Shown here piece after piece: positions 17,219 to 27,116 of a DNA stretch of 64,000 bases (positions within the stretch are counted from its first letter, which is position 1; each line of letters opens with the position of its first letter). Where the stretch lies: assembly GCF_001866135.1 (NCBI RefSeq), contig NZ_MODW01000004.1, positions 186,001 to 250,000 on the forward strand, read 5' to 3'. The position numbers were made by a program, and so were the translations under genes. The notes under the pieces were generated by a model. The model saw only the letters and a list, made by a program, of their open reading frames with translations. It made no database searches and had not been told where the DNA came from. The stretch is from Microbacterium sp. LCT-H2 (GTDB lineage: Bacteria; Actinomycetota; Actinomycetes; Actinomycetales; Microbacteriaceae).

Positions 17219-18061
17219 ATGGGGCTGGATTCGGTGAACCGGGCACTCACCAGCATGAGGGTGGTGTCGGCAGAGCCCCTTACGCTCCCCGGCATCGGAG
17301 CCACTCTGACGGGCGACGGCGGCCCCGGCCCCGCTGGACGGCAGCTGCTCGTCCTGGCTGGGGCCGACGGACTGCACCTGCTCCGGGACGGTCGCACGAT
17401 CGCGGTGAGGCCCCATCAGGTCGCTGTCGTCTGTCTCTCCGCCGAGGAGAGCATCGGGTTTCTCGACGCGGAGGCCGCGGGGATCATCTCCTTCGAAAGT
17501 CGCGGCCACGTCTATGCACTGCTCGAACGCGAGCTGCCGCGTCTCATCATCGTGGACGAGACGCCGGTGTTGTCCACGGTCACCGGGCTCCTGAAGGATC
17601 AGATCGGCAGTGAAGGGTCCCGTGCGGGGCTCTTCCTCAAACTCACGGAGGTCGCGGCGACCGCTGCCGTCCTCGCGTGGATAGCCGCCTCCCCTGCACC
17701 GCCGGGGTGGATCGGCGGGATCGCGCATCCACGCATCGGAGCGGTCCTCACCGCCCTGCACCGAGATCCCGCGCGGTCCTGGACCGTCGCGGAGATGGCG
17801 GCCCTGGCTCACCTCTCGCGATCCGCCTTCGCAAGGACCTTCCGGGATGTGGTCGGCACGACTCCCTCCGCCCACCTCGCACGCTGGCGCATGGCGCACG
17901 CGATGGAGATCCTCGACGAAGCGCCCGACACTCCGCTCAAGGAGATCGCCGAGCGCCTCGGCTACTCGGACGAGTTCGCCCTCAGCACCGCGTTCAAGCG
18001 GCGGTTCGGTGTGAGTCCGCGCCACTACGACACGGCGTCGATCGCATCGCAGGCGGGGTGA
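17219..18061 (+). CDS. AraC-family transcriptional regulator
   Basis: 280 residues. The C-terminal 100 residues hold two helix-turn-helix motifs (WTVAEMAALAHLSRSAFARTFRDVVGTTP and LKEIAERLGYSDEFALSTAFKRRFGVSPRHY). The N-terminal sensing half is a cupin-like domain. Start choice is uncertain: GGAGGA lies directly against the ATG at 17219, and GTG at 17234 would give better spacing. It diverges from DoxX, a likely target, and converges on the hydrolase gene. Confidence 0.88.
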   Translation: MGLDSVNRALTSMRVVSAEPLTLPGIGATLTGDGGPGPAGRQLLVLAGADGLHLLRDGRTIAVRPHQVAVVCLSAEESIGFLDAEAAGIISFESRGHVYALLERELPRLIIVDETPVLSTVTGLLKDQIGSEGSRAGLFLKLTEVAATAAVLAWIAASPAPPGWIGGIAHPRIGAVLTALHRDPARSWTVAEMAALAHLSRSAFARTFRDVVGTTPSAHLARWRMAHAMEILDEAPDTPLKEIAERLGYSDEFALSTAFKRRFGVSPRHYDTASIASQAG

Positions 18062-18922
18062 TCACAGCGCACGGCAGAAACCGCTGATGAGGCGGGCCAC
18101 GGCCGCCGGTTCGGTGACGAGCGCGTCATGTCCCGCGGTCAGCCGCTGCACCTGCCACTCTCCCGGCCGCGCGCGCACGCGCTCCTTCGATGGCGCGACA
18201 TCGGCGAACGACGGCTCCGTGCAATCGACGTAGAGCCGCGGGATTGAAGGCCCCGCGCCCTCAAGCGGCACCACGTCCGCCCAACTGCTCCACGGGTGCG
18301 CGGTGAGGCGACGCCGCAGCCACGCGACGTCGGGTTCACGGAAGACGCCGAACATCTCGGGATCCCGCGGTTTGGGGACGAAGAAGCCCTCTCCGGCCTG
18401 AGCGACCACGGTCGGCAGCGCAGCGCGACTCGACGGGGTGAGGACGTCGAGGACCCGCTCCCCGGGGTCGACGACGACGGCATCCAGATACACGGCCCCG
18501 CGCAGGCCGCCGGCGATCCGCTCTGCGACCGCCGAGGCATACGCTCCGCCGATGCTGTGGCCGACGAGGACGACGTTCTCGAGCTCCTCCGCCTCGATGC
18601 TCGCCACGATGTCGTCGACTCCGTCCTGGAAGGTGATCCCACGTGCGAGGCGATGCGCGCGATCACCGACCCCGGGAAGGGTGGGTGTGAGGATGCGACC
18701 ACGCCGGACATCGAGACGCTCCACCACACGCCGCCACGCCCAGCCGCCGTGGGAGCCACCGTGGATGAACACCAGATCGGTGCGGGCTCGAGCCGCCGAA
18801 GCGGTGGACACCTGTCCGACGCTCGCAGCGGCGACGGCAGCGGAGACACCGAGCGCGGCGCCGAGCACCGTCCGTCGGCTGACCCCGCGGGGCACGGGAC
18901 CCCCGACCTCAGCGACAGTCAT
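18062..18922 (-). CDS. Tat-exported alpha/beta hydrolase
   Basis: 286 residues. The N-terminus has a twin-arginine signal (SRRTVLGAALGVSAAVAAASV) ending near TASAARA, so the enzyme is exported folded. The hydrolase core shows FIHGGSHGGWAW (oxyanion region), nucleophile elbow LVGHSIGGAY with Ser at about 135, and a late His in TAGHDALVTEP. Similar proteins are esterases or methylesterases of the salicylate-binding-protein type. The ATG overlaps the stop of the NmrA-like gene (ATGA). Substrate unknown. Confidence 0.85.
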   Translation of the reverse strand: MTVAEVGGPVPRGVSRRTVLGAALGVSAAVAAASVGQVSTASAARARTDLVFIHGGSHGGWAWRRVVERLDVRRGRILTPTLPGVGDRAHRLARGITFQDGVDDIVASIEAEELENVVLVGHSIGGAYASAVAERIAGGLRGAVYLDAVVVDPGERVLDVLTPSSRAALPTVVAQAGEGFFVPKPRDPEMFGVFREPDVAWLRRRLTAHPWSSWADVVPLEGAGPSIPRLYVDCTEPSFADVAPSKERVRARPGEWQVQRLTAGHDALVTEPAAVARLISGFCRAL

Positions 18923-19752
18923 CGCCGGGACTCCGCAGACCGGTCGACGACCGCCCCGAGCGACTGAGGCGGCACCCCCAGCACCTCCGATACCCCGGGA
19001 GACAGATAGGCGTCGCGGCCATCGCGGATCGCCGCGAACAGGTTTCGGAGCGCCCCGACCATTCGCGGCGGCAGGTAGTCCGCCACGGAGGCCGCCCACT
19101 CCGCCGGCTCCACGTGGACATATCGCAGCGTCCGGCTGGTACGCCGCGCGACGATCTCGACCGCGTCCGCGAACGTGAGCACCTCGGGGCCGGAGAGCTC
19201 GACGTGCGTCGGACCCGTGCGGTCGAGGAACAGGCGCGCCGCCACGCGGGCGATGTCGGCCGCGTCGATGAACGGCTCGCCCCCGTCGCCTGTGGGAAGC
19301 CGCAGCTCTCCGGTGGCGTCGAGCTGGGCGGCGAAAAGACCGTCGATGAACCCCTGCGAGAACCAGGATGGGCGGAGGAACGTGGAGGCGGCATCCGCCG
19401 CGGCGAAGACCCGTTCGGCGCCTACGGCAATCCCGTCACCGCTCACCTCGGGGTTCCGCGCCGTCAGGACCACGACCTGCGGGACACCCGCACGGTCGAG
19501 AGTCTCGATGAACGGATGAAGGTCCATCGGCTCCTCGGGCAGGACGACATACACGCCCGCCGCTCCGGACACGACCGGCCCCCAGCTTGCGGGGTCACCC
19601 CAGTCGAAGCGCCATTCCGAGCGGCGCGATGCCCGGCGCACCGCTCGCCCGGCATCCTCGAGAAGTGCCGCCACGCGCGAACCGGTCGTACCGGTGGCAC
19701 CGAGGACGACGATCGGATTCTCTTTCCTGTCCTGTCCCGTCATGTGCTCCAT
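18919..19752 (-). CDS. NmrA-like NAD(P)-binding protein
   Basis: 277 residues. The dinucleotide motif VVLGATGTTGSRVAALL begins near residue 15 and an atypical SDR body follows (VVVLTARNPEV, TFLRPSWFSQGF, FIDAADIARVAARLF, EVLTFADAVEIVARRT). This matches NmrA/QOR2-type redox sensors or quinone reductases. It is translationally coupled to the exported hydrolase. A second ATG three codons in (19743) has GGAG upstream and is an alternative start. Confidence 0.85.
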   Translation of the reverse strand: MEHMTGQDRKENPIVVLGATGTTGSRVAALLEDAGRAVRRASRRSEWRFDWGDPASWGPVVSGAAGVYVVLPEEPMDLHPFIETLDRAGVPQVVVLTARNPEVSGDGIAVGAERVFAAADAASTFLRPSWFSQGFIDGLFAAQLDATGELRLPTGDGGEPFIDAADIARVAARLFLDRTGPTHVELSGPEVLTFADAVEIVARRTSRTLRYVHVEPAEWAASVADYLPPRMVGALRNLFAAIRDGRDAYLSPGVSEVLGVPPQSLGAVVDRSAESRR

Positions 19753-19827
19753 GCTCGCCCCGCCAGGGAGCGCGGCCCATGTCCGCATGCGCACGGAACA
19801 TGTGCCCGCGTCTTCGCGTCCCGCGAC

Positions 19828-20487
19828 TCAGCGAGAGCCGACTTCGTGGAGCATCCGCTCGCGGGCACCGTCGAGGTGCGCCGAGAGGACGGCGGCGGCC
19901 GCGTCGGGAGACCCCGTGCGCATGACATCCAGCAGCTTCACATGGTCGTCCGCGGACTCGTGGAGGTCTTCGTCGTGGTTGATCGTGACCTCGAGCAGGG
20001 CCGTGAACGTGGGGAGGTACTGGTTCCAGGCGCCCTCCAGCCGGGGGTGGTCGGCGAGGGCGTAGATCTGCGAGTGGAAGTCGAGGTCGGCCGTGACGAA
20101 GGCCGCATGGTCACCCGCGTCCGCGGCTTCGGCCATGCGCTGGACGGCGTCGGCCATCGGCTGCCACCGCTCGTCGTCGTCGACCCGCATCGCCCGCGAG
20201 AGGGCGAGCTGCTCCAATGCGCCCCGGAGGCTGTAGAGCTGGTCGACGTCGTCACTCGTGAGGCCCACGATGTAGACGCCGCGCGGGCGCTGCACCTCGA
20301 CGAGCTTCTCGAAGCTGAGCTGGGTGAGGGCGTCGCGCACGGGACCGCGGCTGACGGCGAACTCCTCGGCGAGGGCCTCTTCGGTGAGCCGGGCCCCCGG
20401 CGCGAGCTCCCCTCGGACGATGCGCTGGCGCAGCACGCGCGCGACCTGCGCTCCGAGCGACTCCCCGCGCGTGACGGTCTGCGTCAT
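19828..20487 (-). CDS. GntR-family regulator with FCD effector domain
   Basis: 219 residues. The winged helix spans residues 5-75 (LGAQVARVLRQRIVRGELAPGARLTEEALAEEFAVSRGPVRDAL) and an FCD helical ligand domain follows, with metal/ligand residues in DLDFHSQIYALADHPRL and a C-terminal SADDHVKLLDVMRTGSPDAA. FCD regulators respond to organic or sugar acids. AGGAGG six bases before the ATG is embedded in a GTTAAC-type palindrome that also occurs at the tctC promoter, so this protein probably controls itself and the tct operon 12 kb away. Confidence 0.9.
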   Translation of the reverse strand: MTQTVTRGESLGAQVARVLRQRIVRGELAPGARLTEEALAEEFAVSRGPVRDALTQLSFEKLVEVQRPRGVYIVGLTSDDVDQLYSLRGALEQLALSRAMRVDDDERWQPMADAVQRMAEAADAGDHAAFVTADLDFHSQIYALADHPRLEGAWNQYLPTFTALLEVTINHDEDLHESADDHVKLLDVMRTGSPDAAAAVLSAHLDGARERMLHEVGSR

Positions 20488-20495
20488 GGTGACCT

Positions 20496-20517
20496 CCTGT
20501 TAACAGTTGACAGGATA
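20496..20517 (-). promoter_or_regulatory. gntR operator overlapping its -10 box and ribosome site
   Basis: CCTGTTAACAGTTGACAGG (20496-20514) is a 19-bp palindrome with one mismatch, built of GTTAAC and GTTGAC with 7-bp spacing as in the tctC operator. On the minus strand TATCCT (20512-20517) is a candidate -10 box, and the AGGAGG ribosome site lies within the left arm. Confidence 0.65.
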
Positions 20518-20534
20518 CACACCGGGGTGCGCGG

Positions 20535-20951
20535 TCAGGCTCCGGAGCGCGGACTCCAGAGCACGAGCTCCGTCGAGCGGCGGATGCGGCGGCCGGTCGG
20601 CATGGGCACGACACCCGCGGATCCGGCGGCGAACACCCGCACGCCGGGACGGTTCTCGCGCTCGGCGCGGAGGGCGCTCTCCAGCGCGACGACACGGTCG
20701 CGCAGCATCCGGTTCTCGTCCTCCAGGTCGAGGAGCCGGGCGATCGCGGGGAGACTGACCCCTTCAGAGGAGAGCTGGGCCACCTCGCGCAGCTGCTCGA
20801 TGTTGCGGTGCGAATAACGACGGGAGCCGCCGGGCGTCCGTCCCGGCACCACGAGGCCGATCCGGTCGTACTGACGGAGGGTCTGGGGGTGCAGGCCGGA
20901 GAGCTTGGCGGCTGCGGCGATCGCGAAGACCGGAGTGTCCGCGTCCATCAC
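20535..20951 (-). CDS. hspR: Heat-shock repressor HspR (MerR family)
   Basis: 138 residues. MerR-type helix-turn-helix PVFAIAAAAKLSGLHPQTLRQYDRIGLV with the wing PGGSRRYSHRNIEQL, then a coiled coil (LLDLEDENRMLRDRVVALESALRAE). Last gene of dnaK-grpE-dnaJ-hspR, where HspR with DnaK as co-repressor binds HAIR sites; two such sites flank the dnaK promoter here. The C-terminus is Arg-rich and short. Confidence 0.93.
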   Translation of the reverse strand: MMDADTPVFAIAAAAKLSGLHPQTLRQYDRIGLVVPGRTPGGSRRYSHRNIEQLREVAQLSSEGVSLPAIARLLDLEDENRMLRDRVVALESALRAERENRPGVRVFAAGSAGVVPMPTGRRIRRSTELVLWSPRSGA

Positions 20952-20986
20952 GCCTTCCTTCCTGATTTCACGTCAGGCCGCCGCGC

Positions 20987-21023
20987 CGGGTCAGGCAACT
21001 CCCCTCCGGAAGCGCCTGACCCG
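20987..21023 (-). terminator. Intercistronic hairpin between dnaJ and hspR
   Basis: CGGGTCAGGC (20987-20996) pairs with GCCTGACCCG (21014-21023) around a 17-nt loop, between the dnaJ stop and the hspR start. A further GTCAGGC copy lies at 20972. It may reduce readthrough into the repressor gene. Confidence 0.45.
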
Positions 21024-21042
21024 ACGCGAAAGCCTGTGCTCG

Positions 21043-22026
21043 TCAACGGCGGGCCTTCGCCATGAGCTCGGCCCGCGGATTCTCCTGGGGCTCCAGCTCC
21101 TGGAACCTCTCGAGCGCCTCGCGCGCGGCGTCGTCGAGGTGCGTCGGCACCGCGACCTGGAGCTCGGCGAGCAGGTCGCCGGTCCCCTTGGCGGTCGCGA
21201 CACCGCGACCCTTGACGCGGAGCACGCGACCCGAGGGGGTCCCGGGGGCCACGCGGAGCTTCACCACGTCGCCACCGAGGGTCGGGACCTCGATGGTCGC
21301 GCCCAGCGTCGCCTCGGTGAAGGTCACCGGGACCACGAGGCGGAGGTTGAGACCGTCCCGTGTGAAGACCGGGTGCGGACGCACCGTGATCTGCACCACG
21401 ATGTCTCCGTTCTCCCCACCGTCGGGCGAGGGACGACCACGGCCACGCAACCGGATCTTCTGTCCGTCGGCGACACCCGCGGGGATCTTCACCTTGAACG
21501 GCTTGCCGTCCTCGCCCTGCAGGGTGATGGTCTCGCCCTGCACGGCGGTGCTGAAGTCCAGCGTGGTGCGGGCCGTGACGTCGGCGCCGCGCTGCGGGCC
21601 GCCGAAGCCACGGAAGCCGCCGCTCGGCTGCCCGAACCGGCCGCCGCCGAACGAGCTGCCCTGGCCCTGGTTGAACATCGCGAAGATGTCCTCGAAGTCG
21701 GCGGTCTGGCCGCGCCCCTGCTGTCCGAACCGGCTGAAGACGTCTTCGAACCCGCCGGCGCCCGAGCCGCTCGCCGTGAAGCGAGCGCCCGAGCCCATGG
21801 CGCGGATCTCGTCGTACTCCTTGCGCTGCTCGGCGTCGGAGAGCACCGAGTAGGCCTCGCTGATCTCCTTGAACTTGGCCTCGGCCTTCGCATCGCCCTG
21901 ATTGGAGTCGGGGTGATACTTCCGCGCGAGCTTGCGGTACGTCTTCTTCAGGTCAGCGTCGCTGACGTCCTTCGAGACCCCGAGGGTCTTGTAGAAGTCC
22001 TTGTCGAACCAATCCTGGCTGGCCAT
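21043..22026 (-). CDS. dnaJ: DnaJ-family co-chaperone lacking the zinc-finger domain
   Basis: 327 residues. J domain with HPD at 38-40, then a Gly/Phe-rich linker (about 75-160), then the two-part C-terminal substrate domain (ADVTARTTLDFSTAVQGETITL; VKIPAGVADGQKIRLRGRG; LRVAPGTPSGRVLRVKGRGVA). No CxxCxGxG repeats exist, so it is of the DnaJ type II/CbpA layout although it sits in the dnaK operon. It stimulates the DnaK ATPase. Confidence 0.92.
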   Translation of the reverse strand: MASQDWFDKDFYKTLGVSKDVSDADLKKTYRKLARKYHPDSNQGDAKAEAKFKEISEAYSVLSDAEQRKEYDEIRAMGSGARFTASGSGAGGFEDVFSRFGQQGRGQTADFEDIFAMFNQGQGSSFGGGRFGQPSGGFRGFGGPQRGADVTARTTLDFSTAVQGETITLQGEDGKPFKVKIPAGVADGQKIRLRGRGRPSPDGGENGDIVVQITVRPHPVFTRDGLNLRLVVPVTFTEATLGATIEVPTLGGDVVKLRVAPGTPSGRVLRVKGRGVATAKGTGDLLAELQVAVPTHLDDAAREALERFQELEPQENPRAELMAKARR

Positions 22027-22033
22027 CGATCAC

Positions 22034-22678
22034 CTACTCCGCAGGGACGGCGACGACGACCTTCGCAGGACGCAGCTCGACCTCGCCGAGGCGGTAGCCC
22101 ACCTCGACGACCTCGAGCACCGTGGTCTTCGAGGTGCCGGGGGTCGGCTGCTGGAAGATCGCCTCGTGACGCTGGGGGTCGAACTCCTCCCCCTTCTCGC
22201 CGTAGGCGACGACGCCGAGCCGCTCCACGACCGCGCGCACCTTCTCGGCGATCACGGCGAAGGGGCTGCCCTCGACCAGATCGCCGTGCTGCTCGGCGCG
22301 GGCCAGGTCGTCGAGCACGGGGATGAGGCCCTTGGCGGCCTCGCCCTTCGCGCGCTCGATCTCGATCTGGCGCTGCTCTTCGGTGCGGCGTCGGTAGTTC
22401 GCGTACTCGGCCTGCAGGCGCTTGAGGTCGGTCAGCAGGGCGTTCTCGGCGTCGGCGATCGCGGCGTCGCCGGCGGCGGCGTCCGCCGTCTGCGCGGCGC
22501 CGAGGATGTCCTCGACCGTCAGCCCTTCCTCCGTCTCGGCAGCGGCGTCGACCGGGGTCTCATCCGAGCCCTCGGCGGCCTTCGCCTCGCGGGAGTCCTG
22601 GTTCTGCGGCACGGGGCCGGATGCCTGAGCATCCGACCCCTCCGGAACCTCGTTCTCGTCGAAGTTCTTGTCCGTCAT
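22034..22678 (-). CDS. grpE: Nucleotide exchange factor GrpE
   Basis: 214 residues: a long acidic N-terminus, a coiled-coil with LLTDLKRLQAEYANYRRRTEEQ, and the beta domain (QPTPGTSKTTVLEVVEVGYRLGEVELRPAKVVVA). It releases ADP from DnaK. Two bases separate its ATG from the dnaK stop. Confidence 0.95.
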   Translation of the reverse strand: MTDKNFDENEVPEGSDAQASGPVPQNQDSREAKAAEGSDETPVDAAAETEEGLTVEDILGAAQTADAAAGDAAIADAENALLTDLKRLQAEYANYRRRTEEQRQIEIERAKGEAAKGLIPVLDDLARAEQHGDLVEGSPFAVIAEKVRAVVERLGVVAYGEKGEEFDPQRHEAIFQQPTPGTSKTTVLEVVEVGYRLGEVELRPAKVVVAVPAE

Positions 22679-22680
22679 GA

Positions 22681-24591
<1,911 letters not shown>

Positions 24592-24600
24592 TCAGGGAAA

Positions 24601-24621
24601 CCTGAGTCGCGATGGCTCAAG
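24601..24621. promoter_or_regulatory. HAIR operator 1 (HspR site)
   Basis: On the minus strand CTTGAGC-N7-ACTCAGG, matching the HspR inverted repeat CTTGAGT-N7-ACTCAAG with two mismatches. It lies just downstream of, and touches, the dnaK -10 box. Confidence 0.85.
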
Positions 24622-24648
24622 TGTACGCCGAGGCCCGAAGGCTGTCAA
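24620..24648 (-). promoter_or_regulatory. dnaK promoter (sigma-70 type)
   Basis: On the minus strand TTGACA (24643-24648) and TACACT (24620-24625) with a 17-bp spacer, about 80 bp upstream of the dnaK ATG. Confidence 0.8.
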
Positions 24649-24653
24649 ATGAA

Positions 24654-24674
24654 CTTGATATGAACAGGCTCAAG
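24654..24674. promoter_or_regulatory. HAIR operator 2 (HspR site)
   Basis: On the plus strand CTTGATA-N7-GCTCAAG; two mismatches to the HspR repeat. It lies six bases upstream of the dnaK -35 box; its centre is 53 bp (five helical turns) from that of operator 1. Confidence 0.8.
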
Positions 24675-24690
24675 TTTTCCCGCCCGGCGG

Positions 24691-25956
24691 TCAGAACGGC
24701 GCGTCCGTCGATTCTTCGGTGAAGGTGACGGTGTTCGACGGTGGCGGGCGGTCGATGTAGACCCTCCCCGTCGGACTCGTCCAGGCATAGAGGCCGTCGC
24801 CACGCGCCTCGACATGCCAGGCGGACTGATGTTTCAAGACGTGATGGCGACGGCACAGGTGACCGAGATTCGAGGCAGTTGTCTCCCCGCCGAGCGCGGC
24901 GTCCCGGTGGTGGTCGATGTCGCATTTGGCGGGCGGGTACCCGCATCCGGGGAAGCGGCATCGCTGATCTCTGGCCCGCAGATGTCGTCGTAGTTCGGCG
25001 TTCGGGCGATACCGGTCGACCGCGAGGACCGCGCCCGACACGGGGTGGGTGAGGATGCGATCCCATCCGGAAGCAGCTCCCGCCAACTTCCGCGCCGTGG
25101 CGGGGTCGACAGGGGTGCGGCCGTCGAGCTCCGCCTGCGCCGTTCCCCGACCGAGGAGGGTCATGACGGGCACCGTGACCGCGACTGTGGGCACGATGGC
25201 GGCCAGGGCACCGCCGCGGTCGTCATGGCCTGCCGGAGCGCCGGTCAGGAGGAGGTCGAGCGCGAGGTCAGCCCTGGACTGCGCGACAGTTCGGAGGTCC
25301 GTCGGGTCATCGCCGGCCTGTGCAGTCTTGGCCATGCTGGTCAGCCGATCGAACACGCCGTGCACCAGTTCCGCCGGCCCCAGGAGTCCGAGCTCAGCCA
25401 TCCCGTCAGGGGCGTCCCGCACCCACACGCGCCGCCGCTCACGGGCGACCTCGTGACGGTCCGCGAGGGGACGTGGCTGAAACTCCTCCGCGACCCGGCG
25501 CGCCATTCGCGCAACACGATTCGGCGCCTCGTCCTCGGCGAAGGCGATCATTCGCGCGGAGAACGCGTCGCGGTCCGCCTCGTCCTCGAGGTGCTCCCCC
25601 GCCTCCGCGATGACGCGGGCATGCCGGGCGGTGACCTGCCCCGCGCCCCATGCACCCCACAGCCGGGGAAAGCGTTCGACGATCCAGACCGCATCCGCCA
25701 TCCGCCGCTGCATCGTCCTGTCGCTCGCCCTCAGCGCGGCACCGAACTCCGCCGCGACCGTGCGCACGCTCAGATCCGCGCCGTCCGGATGGTCGGCCTG
25801 TGCCGCGACCTCCACGGCGAGGCGCGATCCCAGAGCCAGGATCCCATCCCGCGCAGCCTGCAGACCACTGATCGTCCGCTCGACACCGACGAGCATCTCC
25901 GTGAGCGCTCGGAGCGCCTCCACCTGCTCGATCGTCGCGTCCGCCAGTCCTGTCAT
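24691..25956 (-). CDS. DUF222 domain HNH endonuclease-like protein
   Basis: 421 residues from the ATG at 25956. An N-terminal helical DUF222 region occupies most of the protein; the C-terminus has an HNH fold with CRFPGCGYPPAKCDIDHH, then NLGHLCRRHHVLKH (Cys pairs and His metal ligands). This is the 13E12-repeat type family present in many copies in actinobacteria; its function is not established. The frame stays open for 89 codons upstream, but these lack the family character. Confidence 0.85.
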   Translation of the reverse strand: MTGLADATIEQVEALRALTEMLVGVERTISGLQAARDGILALGSRLAVEVAAQADHPDGADLSVRTVAAEFGAALRASDRTMQRRMADAVWIVERFPRLWGAWGAGQVTARHARVIAEAGEHLEDEADRDAFSARMIAFAEDEAPNRVARMARRVAEEFQPRPLADRHEVARERRRVWVRDAPDGMAELGLLGPAELVHGVFDRLTSMAKTAQAGDDPTDLRTVAQSRADLALDLLLTGAPAGHDDRGGALAAIVPTVAVTVPVMTLLGRGTAQAELDGRTPVDPATARKLAGAASGWDRILTHPVSGAVLAVDRYRPNAELRRHLRARDQRCRFPGCGYPPAKCDIDHHRDAALGGETTASNLGHLCRRHHVLKHQSAWHVEARGDGLYAWTSPTGRVYIDRPPPSNTVTFTEESTDAPF

Positions 25957-26040
25957 ACCCCGAGTGAAGCAGGGGCCACCGACATTGAAAGCCCAGTTCA
26001 GACGCGGTACACGATATACTGGGATGCACTGTGCGCCACG

Positions 26041-26483
26041 GCGATATCGCTCGGCTTCGGCCTCGGCGCTATCTCGTCGATCCTCGCGGAGGGCGTCTGC
26101 GCCGACCGGATCGCCGCACTGCTGCGCATCCGGCGCGCCGAGGTGGAGCGGGAGCACCGGCTCGCCGCCGCGCGACTCGTCGATGTGGAGCGGCGCCTCC
26201 ACCTCATCGAGAAGGAGAAGCACACGTCGCAGATCGAGATCGTCCAGAAGCCCCTCCCCGCGCCCTCACCACCCCGATCGCCCAGTACCGGACGCTGCCG
26301 GACGGGATGGAGGTCGTCGCCGGATACTCCTACTCCGGCCCCGCCGCCGACGGCATCGAGATCATCGAGCTCGCTGCCGAGGAGGACGCCGTCTGCGGGG
26401 TGCACCTGGGCTCGATGGAGCGGATCGCGGAGAGCTGGCACGCCATCCACACGGAGGTGGTGGCCGGGAGGCAGGATGGGGGG
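26041..26483 (+). pseudogene. Decayed MerR-family regulator with GyrI-like effector domain
   Basis: Two collinear pieces in different frames. The first (about 26045-26260) reads LGFGLGAISSILAEG, then RIAALLRIRRAEVEREHRLAAARLVDVERRLHLIEKE and IEIVQKPLPA, which is the dimerisation helix and start of a MerR-GyrI protein. The second (about 26268-26480) reads PIAQYRTLPDGMEVVAGY to GVHLGSMERIAESWHAIHTEVVA, the end of a GyrI-like domain. The DNA-binding helix-turn-helix and the middle of the effector domain are missing. The second piece is in frame with the HAD gene that follows. Confidence 0.6.
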
Positions 26484-27092
26484 ATGATCCGCGCCGTGCT
26501 CTTCGACCTCGACGGGGTCATCCGTCATTTCGACCACGACACCACCCTGGAGGCACGGCACGGGCTCGCGGACGGCGCGATCGCCCGTACCGCCTTCTCC
26601 TCCCCGCTGATCGACGAGGTGACCACGGGACTCCTCACCCGCGAGGAATGGATCATCCGCGTCGGAGAGGCCGCAGGGTCGGCCGCCGCGGCGCAGGAAT
26701 GGGGACGCACGCCGTTCGCCGCCGACCGGGACGTGCTGGCGCTCGTCGACGCGGTGCGGTCTCACGGGACCACCTGCGCCATCCTCACGAACGGCACCGA
26801 CACCATCGACGAGGAGCTTCGCGACAGCGGCATCGACGCGCACTTCGATCGCGTGTTCAACTCCGCCGACATCGGACACGCCAAGCCGGACGTCCGGGCT
26901 TTCCGCCACGTGGTCGCAGCCCTCGACCTCCCTCCGGAGGAGGTCTTCTTCCTCGACGATTCGCCGGGGAAGCTCAGCGGCGCACGAGCGCTGGGCATGA
27001 CCACGCACCACTTCACGGGAGTCGCCGCGCTGCGGACGGCCCTCCACGTCGCCGGCGTTCCCGGCGCGACGGCACCGACGCCGATCCCTTAG
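26484..27092 (+). CDS. HAD-superfamily hydrolase (subfamily IA)
   Basis: 202 residues. Motif I VLFDLDGVIRHFD (nucleophile Asp at about 8), motif II ILTNGTD, motif III Lys in GHAKPDVRAF and motif IV FFLDDSPG. The cap is helical, as in subfamily IA phosphatases. The ATG at 26484 follows a GGGGGG-rich stretch. The frame is open upstream through the regulator remnant, so a longer fusion is formally possible but has no start. Confidence 0.88.
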   Translation: MIRAVLFDLDGVIRHFDHDTTLEARHGLADGAIARTAFSSPLIDEVTTGLLTREEWIIRVGEAAGSAAAAQEWGRTPFAADRDVLALVDAVRSHGTTCAILTNGTDTIDEELRDSGIDAHFDRVFNSADIGHAKPDVRAFRHVVAALDLPPEEVFFLDDSPGKLSGARALGMTTHHFTGVAALRTALHVAGVPGATAPTPIP

Positions 27093-27116
27093 AGCATCAC
27101 GCCCTTCGGGGTCGGG

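Noticed and set aside
25045..26040. Plus-strand frame extending the MerR-like fragment leftward
   Set aside because: It is antisense to the DUF222/HNH gene; only the part beyond about 26041 has regulator-like sequence.
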